Notes under the pieces: generated by a model
Databases searched by the model: none
Told to the model about the DNA's origin: nothing
Seen by the model: only the letters and a program-made list of their open reading frames with translations
In this document: positions 1 to 5,364 of the stretch, one piece after another
Numbering within the stretch: position 1 is the first letter of the stretch
Layout: every line of letters starts with the position of its first letter
Program-made: the position numbers and the translations under genes
Assembly: GCA_017880705.1 (NCBI GenBank)
Contig: JADGRS010000249.1
Location: forward strand, 1-5,364
Length of the DNA stretch: 5,364 nt
Source: Burkholderiales bacterium
GTDB lineage: Bacteria > Pseudomonadota > Gammaproteobacteria > Burkholderiales > Usitatibacteraceae
Reading direction: 5' to 3'

Positions 1-1170
1 TCAAGAGTGGGGGGTGAAAGGCGAGGTGACGCCGCCCTTGACGATGGCGACGGGAACGATCTTGCCGGAATGCATGCGAAAGATGGTCATCTCGGCGTCC
101 TTGCGGTCGCCCTTGGCGTCGAACTCGATCTTGCCGGTGGCGCCGGCGAGGGAGACGTTGTAGATCTCGGGCGTGAATTTCGCGGGGTCGACGGAGTCGG
201 CGCGCTTCATCGCCTCGATCACGACGTTGGTCGCGTCGTAGAAGAAGGGCGCGTAGAGCTTGGTCTCGCCGTACTTCGCGGTGAAGGCGTCGCGGAACTC
301 CTTCGTCGCCGCGGCGGCCGGGAGTCCGGCCTGGGAACATGCGAGGCCTTCGCCGGCGGCGGATCCGGTGAGCTGCGCCATCTCGTCGGTGCAGGCGCCG
401 TCGCCGAATGCGAACACGGCCTTGATGCCGAGCTCGCGCGCCTGCTTCAGCAGCAATCCTCCGGTCGCGTCCATGCCGCCGTGGAAGACCACGTCGGGAT
501 TCTTCGCCTTGATGCGCGTGAGGATCGCCTTGAAGTCGGTTTCCTTGTCGGTGGTGCGTTCGCGTCCCACGATCGTCACGCCGGATTTTCGCAGCGTCTT
601 CTCGACCTCGGTCGCGAGCCCTTCGCCGTACGCGGTCTTGTCGTCGACGATCGCGACCGCGTGGGCCTTCAATTCGTTGGCGATGTACGCGGCGATCGCC
701 GGGCCCTGCTGGTCGTCGCGCCCGACGGTGCGGAAGACGCCCTTCAGGCCGCGCTCGGTGAGCTCGGGGCTCGTTGCCGAGCCGGTGATCACGGGAATTC
801 CCGCCTTGTTGTAGATCTCCGAGGCGGGGATCGTCACGCCGGAATTGAGGTGCCCGATCACGGCGGCGACGTGCGCATCGACCAGCTTCTGCGCGACCGT
901 CGTGCCGACCTTGGGATCGCCCTGGTCGTCCTCGCTCATCATGCGGAAGGTGATGGCCTTGCCGCCGATCTTCAATTTCTTCGCGTTGGCCTGGGCGATC
1001 GCGAGCGCGACGCCGTTCTCGTCGTCCTTGCCCTGGTGCGCGATCGATCCGGTGAGCGGCCCCGCATGGCCGATGGTGACGACGACGCCCTCGGCCTGGG
1101 TGGGCGGCGGCTCGCCGCGGCCGCAGGCGGCGAGGAGGAGCGCGGCCGCTATTACGAGGCGGTCTTGCAC
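1..1170 (-). CDS. Branched-chain amino acid-type ABC transporter substrate-binding lipoprotein
   Basis: Complete 389-residue protein of the periplasmic-binding-protein type I (LivJ/LivK, Peripla_BP_6) family, which captures Leu/Ile/Val or related amino acids for an ABC importer. It starts at GTG (1170-1168), the only usable start before a short lipoprotein signal: MQDR, a hydrophobic stretch at residues 5-15, and lipobox LAAC at 13-16 with Cys16 as the lipidated residue. Gly at +2 suggests outer-membrane sorting under the E. coli Lol rule. LivJ-like blocks seen are GHAGPLTG (34-41), EDDQGDPK (80-87), IGHLNSG (105-111), ITGSATSPELTERG (128-141), DDKTAYGEGLA (176-186) and FGDG (255-258), where Asp257 aligns with the LivJ ligand-binding Glu. 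The two N-lobe cysteines of E. coli LivJ are absent; Cys260 and Cys278 lie in the C-lobe instead. The first six codons overlap the end of glnD, implying translational coupling. No permease or ATPase gene is in view, so substrate is inferred from family only; it could serve sensing or another amide or amino-acid ligand. Confidence 0.93.
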   Translation of the reverse strand: MQDRLVIAAALLLAACGRGEPPPTQAEGVVVTIGHAGPLTGSIAHQGKDDENGVALAIAQANAKKLKIGGKAITFRMMSEDDQGDPKVGTTVAQKLVDAHVAAVIGHLNSGVTIPASEIYNKAGIPVITGSATSPELTERGLKGVFRTVGRDDQQGPAIAAYIANELKAHAVAIVDDKTAYGEGLATEVEKTLRKSGVTIVGRERTTDKETDFKAILTRIKAKNPDVVFHGGMDATGGLLLKQARELGIKAVFAFGDGACTDEMAQLTGSAAGEGLACSQAGLPAAAATKEFRDAFTAKYGETKLYAPFFYDATNVVIEAMKRADSVDPAKFTPEIYNVSLAGATGKIEFDAKGDRKDAEMTIFRMHSGKIVPVAIVKGGVTSPFTPHS

Positions 1171-3737
1171 AGCTCGTCGACGATCCCGAGGCGCGAGTCG
1201 GGTTTTTCGAGGGCGGCACCGTTCACGACGAACACGTCCTCGGCGCGCGCGCCGAGCGTGGTGACGCGCGCGTCGACGAGGTTCAGCTCGTGCTTGAAGA
1301 AGATGCGCGCGACCGAAGAGAGCAGCCCCGAGCGGTCCGCGCAGCTCACGCTCACGACCCAGCGCCCGGGCCTGCGATCCGCGACGATGTCCACCCGCGG
1401 CTCGATCGGGAAATGCTTGACCCAGCGCGAGACGCGCCCGGCGGGAAGCGCCTCGACGAGCCCGGCGGCGGCGATCCGCTCGGCGAGCCCCACCTCGATC
1501 TTGCGGATGAGATCGCCGTAGTGCTCGCCTTCGCCGCGGGTGCGTGTGAGCACCTGGAAGCTGTCGAGCGCGAAGCCGTGCCGCGTCGTGTAGATCTTGG
1601 CCGCGGCGACGTCGAACTGCAGGCGTTCGAAGAAGCTCGTGATGCGCGCGAAGAGTCCCGGCTGGTCGGGCGCGTAGACGAGCACCTGCAGGCCCTCGCC
1701 GACCGGAGAGAGGCGCGCGCGCACGATGGGCTTCTCGGGCGTCACGCGCGACCAGAGCGTACGCGTGTGCCAGGCGATCTCGGCCACCTCGAAGCGCTGG
1801 AAGTAGTGGTCGTCGAGGGTCTTCCACATCGCCTCTTCCTTCCCCGGCGTGGGCACGTACTGCTGGAAGATGCGAAGGCTCGCCTCCTTCTTCGCGGCGA
1901 TCGCGGAAGCTGCGTACTCGGTCTCGCCGCGCAGGATGCGCCGCGTCGACCGGTAGAGATCCTCGAGGAGCTTTCCCTTCCACGCGTTCCACACCTTGGG
2001 GCTGGTGCCGCGAATGTCGGCGACGGTGAGGATGTAGATCGCGGTGAGCGTGCGCTCGTCGCGGACGAGAGTCGCGAAGCCCGAGATCACCTCGGGATCG
2101 GTGAGGTCCTGCTTCTGCGCCGTGGACGACATCACGAGGTGGTGCTCGACCATCCACGCGATCAGCTCGGCGTCGGCGCTCGCGAGGCCGTGCTCGCGGC
2201 AGAAACGGGTCGCGTCCTTGGCGCCGAGGTGCGAGTGGTCGCCGCCGCGCCCCTTGCCGATGTCGTGGAAGAGCGCGGCGAGATACAGCACTTCGGGCTT
2301 GTCGAATTCCTGCATGAGCCGCGACAGGAACGGGTACTCGTGGTCGAAGCGCGGGATGCGGAAGCGCCGCAGGTTGCGGATCACCATGAGGATGTGCTCG
2401 TCCACGGTGTAGACGTGGAAGAGGTCATGCTGCATCTGGCCCACGATGCGGCCGAACGCCGGCAGGTAGCGGCCGAGCACGCCGTAGCGGCTCATGCGTC
2501 GCAGGGTCCACGTGAGGCGCTCGGAGCGCATGATCTCCATGAAGCGCCGGCGGTTCTCGCGATTCTCGCGGAATGCGCGGTTCACGAGCGGCAGGGCGCG
2601 CGAGAGCGCGCGCAGCGTGCGCGGCCCGAGGCCCACGATGTCGCGGTGATCCTGCAGCCTGCGGAACGCCTCGAGGATCATCGCGGGGCGCTTCTCGAAG
2701 AGCCTCTCGTCGACGAGGTCGAGGTTCAGGTTCACGACCTGGAAGTCGTCGTCGAGCCGGGTGATGCTGCGCTCGGTCTCCGGCGTGATGCGGTCGAAGA
2801 GGTTCGCGAGCAGGATCTGGTTGAAGCGCCAGATGGCCTTGGCCGCGAGGTAGTAGCGGCGCATCAGCAGGTCCGACGGCGCCATGCCCGCGCTCGACTT
2901 CAGCTTGAGCTGGCGCGCTATCTCGATCTGGTGGTCGAAGACGAGGCGATCCTCGCGCCGGCCGGCGAGATAGTGCAGGCGAATGCGCAGGTCCTGCAGC
3001 ACGCGCTCGTTCGCGCCGATCGCCGCGGCTTCGCGCGCCGTGATGAGGCCTTCGTTCGCGAGGGCCTTCCACGACTGGCCGAGCCCCGCGGCGCGCGCGA
3101 GCCAGAGCACCATCTGCAGGTCGCGCAGCCCCCCGGGGCTTTCCTTGATGTTGGGCTCGAGGTTGTAGGCGGCCTCCTGGAAGCGCTCGTGGCGGCGCTT
3201 CTGCTCCTGGAACTTGGCCTCGAAGAAATCGCGAACGTTGCGCCGCGCGCGCAGGCGCTTCTCGAGGTCTTCGACGAGCGCGGGATTGCCCGCGACGAGA
3301 CGCGCCTCGATGAGGCTCGTGTCCACGGTCACGTCCTTGGCGGCTTCCTCCACGGACTCGGAAACCGTGCGCACGCTGTGACCGGGCTCGAGGCCGCTGT
3401 CCCAAAGTGCGCCGATGAAGCGCTCGACCGCGGCATCGGGACGCCGCCCATCGGGCAGCAGCACGAGCACGTCGACGTCGGAATTGGGAAAGAGCGCGCC
3501 GCGCCCGTATCCGCCGACCGCGACGAGTGCGATGTCGCTATCGGAGATCGTCTCCTTCCACATCCGCTGCAGCACCTGGTCGACGAAAGCCGCGTGCACC
3601 GCGAGCGTGCGCGCGGGATCGGGACGGCGAAGGTAACGGCGCTCGAGCTCACCGCGCGAGGTCTTGATCCACGCGCGCGTTTCCGTCGCCGGCGTTTGCC
3701 GCGCTTTGCCGTGCGCGGGAAGGGTGACGGTGCTCAG
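1152..3737 (-). CDS. glnD: Bifunctional [protein-PII] uridylyltransferase / uridylyl-removing enzyme GlnD
   Basis: Cytoplasmic nitrogen sensor: it uridylylates PII proteins (GlnB/GlnK) when glutamine is low and removes UMP when glutamine is high. All family domains are present; numbering is from the proposed CTG start (861 residues, E. coli about 890). They are a nucleotidyltransferase with GGYGRGALFPNSDVD at 75-89 (metal-binding Asp87 and Asp89); the NLEPNIKESPGGLRDLQ block near 192-208; an HD hydrolase domain with His448, FHDIGKGRGGDHS at 490-502 (His491-Asp492), His532-His533 and Asp574; then two C-terminal ACT domains, with APDQPGLFARI near 689-699 and ADRSGLLSSVARI near 800-812, which bind glutamine. 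The end (TAA, 1154-1152) is certain; the start is not. Between an ATG at 3845, deep inside map, and a GTG at 3599, which would cut off the N-terminal helix, there is no ATG, GTG or TTG in frame. The CTG at 3737 overlaps the map stop as CTGA and gives the expected length. The gene lies between map and an amino-acid-binding lipoprotein, all on one strand. Confidence 0.95.
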   Translation of the reverse strand: MSTVTLPAHGKARQTPATETRAWIKTSRGELERRYLRRPDPARTLAVHAAFVDQVLQRMWKETISDSDIALVAVGGYGRGALFPNSDVDVLVLLPDGRRPDAAVERFIGALWDSGLEPGHSVRTVSESVEEAAKDVTVDTSLIEARLVAGNPALVEDLEKRLRARRNVRDFFEAKFQEQKRRHERFQEAAYNLEPNIKESPGGLRDLQMVLWLARAAGLGQSWKALANEGLITAREAAAIGANERVLQDLRIRLHYLAGRREDRLVFDHQIEIARQLKLKSSAGMAPSDLLMRRYYLAAKAIWRFNQILLANLFDRITPETERSITRLDDDFQVVNLNLDLVDERLFEKRPAMILEAFRRLQDHRDIVGLGPRTLRALSRALPLVNRAFRENRENRRRFMEIMRSERLTWTLRRMSRYGVLGRYLPAFGRIVGQMQHDLFHVYTVDEHILMVIRNLRRFRIPRFDHEYPFLSRLMQEFDKPEVLYLAALFHDIGKGRGGDHSHLGAKDATRFCREHGLASADAELIAWMVEHHLVMSSTAQKQDLTDPEVISGFATLVRDERTLTAIYILTVADIRGTSPKVWNAWKGKLLEDLYRSTRRILRGETEYAASAIAAKKEASLRIFQQYVPTPGKEEAMWKTLDDHYFQRFEVAEIAWHTRTLWSRVTPEKPIVRARLSPVGEGLQVLVYAPDQPGLFARITSFFERLQFDVAAAKIYTTRHGFALDSFQVLTRTRGEGEHYGDLIRKIEVGLAERIAAAGLVEALPAGRVSRWVKHFPIEPRVDIVADRRPGRWVVSVSCADRSGLLSSVARIFFKHELNLVDARVTTLGARAEDVFVVNGAALEKPDSRLGIVDELCKTAS
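3734..3737 (-). other. map/glnD CTGA overlap junction (candidate CTG start, translational coupling)
   Basis: Read on the minus strand, the map stop TGA (3736-3734) overlaps a CTG codon (3737-3735) that is in frame with glnD, producing CTGA. This has the same geometry as the common ATGA and GTGA stop-start overlaps. No purine-rich Shine-Dalgarno is visible just upstream (the preceding bases are cgaccgtcgtct), so re-initiation by ribosomes finishing map is the likeliest route. Use of CTG as a start is inferred from the lack of any standard start codon in the correct region. Confidence 0.5.
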
Positions 3738-4567
3738 GAGACGACGGTCGCGCGAAGCTCGACGAAGGCCGGCGGCGCGGGAGTGCCCGCCGAGACGGTG
3801 AGGATCTCGAACGCGTCGTCGGTGACGAGCACCGTGTGCTCCCATTGCGCGGAGAGCGAGTGATCGGCGGTGACGATGGTCCAGCCGTCGGCGAGCTGGC
3901 GGATGTCGCGCTTGCCCGCGTTGATCATCGGCTCGACCGTGAAGGTCATGCCGGTCACGAGCTTCAAGCCTTGTCCCGGGCGCCCGTAGTGAAGGATCTG
4001 CGGCTCTTCATGGAAGCGCTTGCCGATGCCGTGGCCGCAGAACTCGCGCACGACGCTGAAACCGTTGGCCTCCGCGTGCTTCTGGATCGCGGAGCCGATG
4101 TCGCCGAGGGCCGCGCCCGGGCGCACCATCGCGATCCCCTTCCACATGCACTCGTAGGTGACCTCGCACAGGCGCCGCGCCTGCACCGAGGGCTCGCCCA
4201 CGTAGAACATGCGGCTGGTGTCGCCGTGCCAGCCTTCCTTGATGACGGTCACGTCGATGTTCACGATGTCGCCGTTCTTCAGCACCTTGTCGCCGGGCAC
4301 GCCGTGGCACACCTGATGGTTCACCGAGGTGCAGACCGATTTCGGATAGGGGCGATGGCCCGGCGGCGCGTAGTTGAGCGGCGCGGGAATGGTCCCCTGC
4401 ACGTTCACCATGTAGTCGTGGCAGAGCTTGTCGAGGGCGCCGGTCGTCACCCCGGGCTTCACGTGCGGGGCGATGAAGTCGAGGACTTCGGACGCGAGGC
4501 GGCCCGCGACCTTCATCTTTGCGAGGTCCTCGGGCGATTTCAACGGCTGGTGCAGGGGCTGGAGCAT
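3734..4567 (-). CDS. map: Methionine aminopeptidase, type I
   Basis: Removes the initiator methionine from nascent proteins when the second residue is small; a cytosolic, ribosome-associated dinuclear metalloenzyme. The 277-residue protein has the full pita-bread fold signature. The five metal ligands align with E. coli Asp97, Asp108, His171, Glu204 and Glu235 as Asp105 (IVNIDVTV), Asp116 (WHGDTS), His179 (CGHGIG), Glu212 (FTVEPM) and Glu243 (QWEHT). The active-site histidines are His88 (VCHG) and His186 (FHEEP). An insertion at about 64-73 (LNYAPPGHRP) before YPKSVC makes it longer there than E. coli. There is no N-terminal zinc-finger extension, so it is the short bacterial class. The ATG at 4567 is fixed as the start: an in-frame TAA lies 18 bases upstream and no other start precedes the conserved SPEDLAKM. 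It is the first gene of the apparent map-glnD-binding protein unit and is divergent from rpsB. Confidence 0.98.
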   Translation of the reverse strand: MLQPLHQPLKSPEDLAKMKVAGRLASEVLDFIAPHVKPGVTTGALDKLCHDYMVNVQGTIPAPLNYAPPGHRPYPKSVCTSVNHQVCHGVPGDKVLKNGDIVNIDVTVIKEGWHGDTSRMFYVGEPSVQARRLCEVTYECMWKGIAMVRPGAALGDIGSAIQKHAEANGFSVVREFCGHGIGKRFHEEPQILHYGRPGQGLKLVTGMTFTVEPMINAGKRDIRQLADGWTIVTADHSLSAQWEHTVLVTDDAFEILTVSAGTPAPPAFVELRATVVS

Positions 4568-4581
4568 GGTCTCGAGTGCGG

Positions 4582-4587
4582 ATTATA
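4582..4587 (-). promoter_or_regulatory. Possible -10 box for map
   Basis: On the minus strand the hexamer TATAAT (4587-4582) matches the sigma70 -10 consensus perfectly and lies 14 bases upstream of the map ATG. The -35 region at the right distance (tcggcg, 4610-4605 with a 17-base spacer) does not resemble TTGACA, and there is no clear extended -10 TG. If used, transcription would start near 4575 and leave a leader of only about 8-9 nt with no room for a normal Shine-Dalgarno. It could also be a chance match. Confidence 0.4.
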
Positions 4588-4600
4588 CCGTCAGGCGCGA

Positions 4601-4633
4601 GCATCGCCGAGCGTACGGATTCCGCATCGCCGA
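4601..4633. repeat. Perfect 10-bp direct repeat, 23-bp period
   Basis: GCATCGCCGA occurs at 4601-4610 and again at 4624-4633. The copies are 23 bp apart, close to two helical turns, so they face roughly the same side of DNA. They lie between the map -10 box and the rpsB -35 box, which is where a divergent operator could sit. No regulator is identified, and in GC-rich DNA a 10-mer repeat can occur by chance. Confidence 0.45.
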
Positions 4634-4658
4634 TTACCCCGCAAGCGCCGGGAAATGT

Positions 4659-4688
4659 TTGAATCCAAGCCCATTTTTGGGCTATAAT
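4659..4688 (+). promoter_or_regulatory. Sigma70-type promoter of rpsB
   Basis: The -35 box TTGAAT (4659-4664, four of six consensus positions) and a perfect -10 box TATAAT (4683-4688) are separated by 18 bases. This short AT-rich patch stands out in a GC-rich spacer and points at rpsB. Transcription would begin near 4695, giving a leader of about 120 nt. This suits a highly expressed ribosomal protein gene. Confidence 0.85.
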
Positions 4689-4692
4689 AGCC
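4668..4692. repeat. Overlapping inverted repeats around the rpsB -10 box
   Basis: Two perfect dyads share one arm. AGCCCA (4668-4673) and TGGGCT (4678-4683) are separated by four T, and GGCTAT (4680-4685) and ATAGCC (4687-4692) are centred on the A at 4686 in the middle of the -10 box. Both lie at or upstream of the predicted transcription start, so they would act as DNA and not as an RNA hairpin. They may bind a regulator or may only reflect promoter sequence preference. Confidence 0.6.
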
Positions 4693-4699
4693 AGCTATC

Positions 4700-4804
4700 C
4701 GGGGTCATTTTCGACTTCGGAAATTCGCACCCCGCCAATGGTCAAGGTGCTGGTCGTTCGCAATCGAACTTCCGGTCACGTCGCGGGGGAGGCCAACCTT
4801 ACCA
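4700..4804 (+). promoter_or_regulatory. Structured rpsB mRNA leader, candidate S2 autoregulatory element
   Basis: Pairings found by eye give two domains. Domain 1: CGGGGT (4700-4705) with ACCCCG (4729-4734), capped by ATTTTCG (4707-4713) with CGGAAAT (4718-4724), including one U-G pair and a 4-nt loop. Domain 2: TGGT (4739-4742) with ACCA (4801-4804), continued by AAGGT (4744-4748) with ACCTT (4796-4800) and GG (4752-4753) with CC (4793-4794). It encloses a perfect GTTCG-CAAT-CGAAC hairpin (4756-4769). Domain 2 closes exactly at the Shine-Dalgarno. CCCCGC (4730-4735) could instead pair with GCGGGG (4783-4788), opening domain 1 or making a long-range contact. In E. coli, S2 represses rpsB-tsf through a conserved leader; equivalence here is inferred. 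Confidence 0.55.
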
Positions 4805-4809
4805 AGGAG
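4804..4809 (+). promoter_or_regulatory. Strong Shine-Dalgarno of rpsB
   Basis: AAGGAG ends seven bases before the ATG at 4817, close to ideal spacing. It fixes the rpsB start. Its first A is also the last base of the predicted leader stem, so folding could affect ribosome access. Confidence 0.93.
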
Positions 4810-4816
4810 TAATTGC

Positions 4817-5364
4817 ATGTCCGTCACCATGCGCCAGATGCTGGAGGCCGGCGTTCACTTCGGCCACCAGACGCGCTACTGGAATCCCAAGATGGCTCCG
4901 TACATCTTCGGGGCCCGCAACAAGATCCACATCATCAACCTTGAGAAGTCGCTTCCGATGTACCAGGACGCGCTCAAGTACGTGCGCCAGCTCACCGCGA
5001 ACAAGGGGCAGATCCTGTTCGTCGGCACCAAGCGCCAGGCGCGCGAGATCGTGAAGGAAGAGGCCCAGCGCGCCGGCGCGCCCTACGTGGACTATCGCTG
5101 GCTCGGCGGCATGCTCACCAACTTCAAGACGGTGAAGGGCTCGATCAAGCGCCTGAAGGAAATGGACGCGATGATCGCCGACGGCTCCATGGAGCGCCTG
5201 TCGAAGAAGGAGCAACTGCTGAATGGGCGCGAGCGCGAGAAGCTCGAGCGCTCCCTCGGCGGCATCAAGGACATGGGCGGCGTCCCCGACGCGCTCTTCG
5301 TGATCGACGTGGGCTTCCACAAGATCGCGGTCACCGAGGCCAAGAAGCTCGGCATCCCGATCGT
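4817..5364 (+). CDS. rpsB: 30S ribosomal protein S2 (3' end beyond window)
   Basis: Structural protein of the small ribosomal subunit, bound at the head-body junction and needed for S1 assembly on the ribosome. The visible 182 codons, of about 240-250 expected, carry family hallmarks in order: [20 protein letters not shown] near residues 5-24, [15 protein letters not shown] (31-45), [10 protein letters not shown] (67-76), [11 protein letters not shown] (93-103), a charged helical hairpin in the middle (about 105-150, the S2 coiled-coil insertion), [19 protein letters not shown] (148-166) and the start of the nucleotide-fold C-terminal part at KKLGIPIV. The ATG is set by the Shine-Dalgarno at 4804 and by the family N-terminus. 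The reading frame is intact to the window edge, so truncation is only from the cut. It is divergent from map; tsf normally follows rpsB but is outside the window. Confidence 0.99.
   Translation, partial: MSVTMRQMLEAGVHFGHQTRYWNPKMAPYIFGARNKIHIINLEKSLPMYQDALKYVRQLTANKGQILFVGTKRQAREIVKEEAQRAGAPYVDYRWLGGMLTNFKTVKGSIKRLKEMDAMIADGSMERLSKKEQLLNGREREKLERSLGGIKDMGGVPDALFVIDVGFHKIAVTEAKKLGIPI

Noticed and set aside
7..1521. A 504-codon open frame on the plus strand, antisense to the binding protein and the end of glnD.
   Set aside because: Same GC-driven mirror effect: no family motif, low-complexity Gly/Arg/Ala/Asp composition, and it crosses the boundary of two well-supported minus-strand genes.
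1171..2157. Upstream extension of the binding protein frame far into glnD.
   Set aside because: This part reads as arginine-rich nonsense in that frame and overlaps the conserved HD and ACT domains of GlnD. The GTG at 1170, followed at once by a lipoprotein signal, is the real start.
2425..3405. A second minus-strand open frame inside glnD in another frame.
   Set aside because: Its product is an Arg/Ala/Pro-rich shadow of GlnD with no domain, and it lies wholly inside a well-conserved gene.
1290..3863. A very long open frame (857 codons) on the plus strand, fully antisense to glnD.
   Set aside because: The translation is rich in Arg, Ala, Glu, His and Val without any recognisable domain, and it mirrors glnD codons. 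Long antisense frames are expected where third positions are nearly all G or C. GlnD explains the strand completely.
3836..4687. A 283-codon plus-strand open frame antisense to map, running into the rpsB promoter.
   Set aside because: It mirrors map, lacks motifs, and ends inside the rpsB -10 box, so it is not a credible gene.
4668..4688. AGCCCA-TTTT-TGGGCT as an intrinsic terminator.
   Set aside because: It lies between the -35 and -10 boxes of the rpsB promoter, is followed by no proper T tract, and no transcript is expected to end there because both flanking genes point away from it.
1..5364. A search for a new defence, mobile or biosynthetic system.
   Set aside because: All coding space is taken by four recognisable core or transport genes, and the single spacer is a divergent promoter region. 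I saw no transposase, integrase, terminal repeats, spacer arrays, tRNA or rRNA.

Overview
The window looks like chromosomal core sequence from a high-GC Gram-negative bacterium, most likely a betaproteobacterium. The basis is the divergent arrangement of map-glnD and rpsB, which is known from beta- and gammaproteobacteria (E. coli has the same map-glnD order with rpsB transcribed away from map), together with strong G/C bias at third codon positions and E. coli-like protein sequences. The lineage is inferred from gene order and protein character, not from a database match.

Layout, right to left on the minus strand: map (methionine aminopeptidase type I, 4567-3734), glnD (PII uridylyltransferase / uridylyl-removing enzyme, about 3737-1152), and a Leu/Ile/Val-binding-type ABC transporter substrate-binding lipoprotein (1170-1). 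The three genes are packed without gaps: map and glnD appear to share a 4-base CTGA junction, and the lipoprotein start lies 19 bases inside the end of glnD. They probably form one translationally coupled transcription unit. On the plus strand, rpsB (ribosomal protein S2) starts at 4817 and runs off the right edge after about 182 codons.

The 249-base divergent spacer (4568-4816) holds the regulatory content. It has a clear sigma70-type promoter for rpsB, whose -10 box sits at the centre of a perfect dyad, a possible -10 box for map placed so close to its ATG that the transcript would be almost leaderless, a perfect 10-bp direct repeat, and an rpsB 5' leader of about 120 nt. That leader can fold into two stem-loop domains, the second ending at the Shine-Dalgarno, with a competing alternative pairing. 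This would fit S2 autoregulation.

Functionally the window joins translation (S2, N-terminal methionine removal) with nitrogen control (GlnD modifies PII in response to glutamine) and amino-acid uptake or sensing (the binding protein). I see no mobile element, CRISPR array, tRNA or rRNA gene, and no evident new multi-gene system. The points most worth a second look are the apparent CTG start of glnD, the folded rpsB leader, and the lipidated amino-acid-binding protein fused tightly to the glnD operon.
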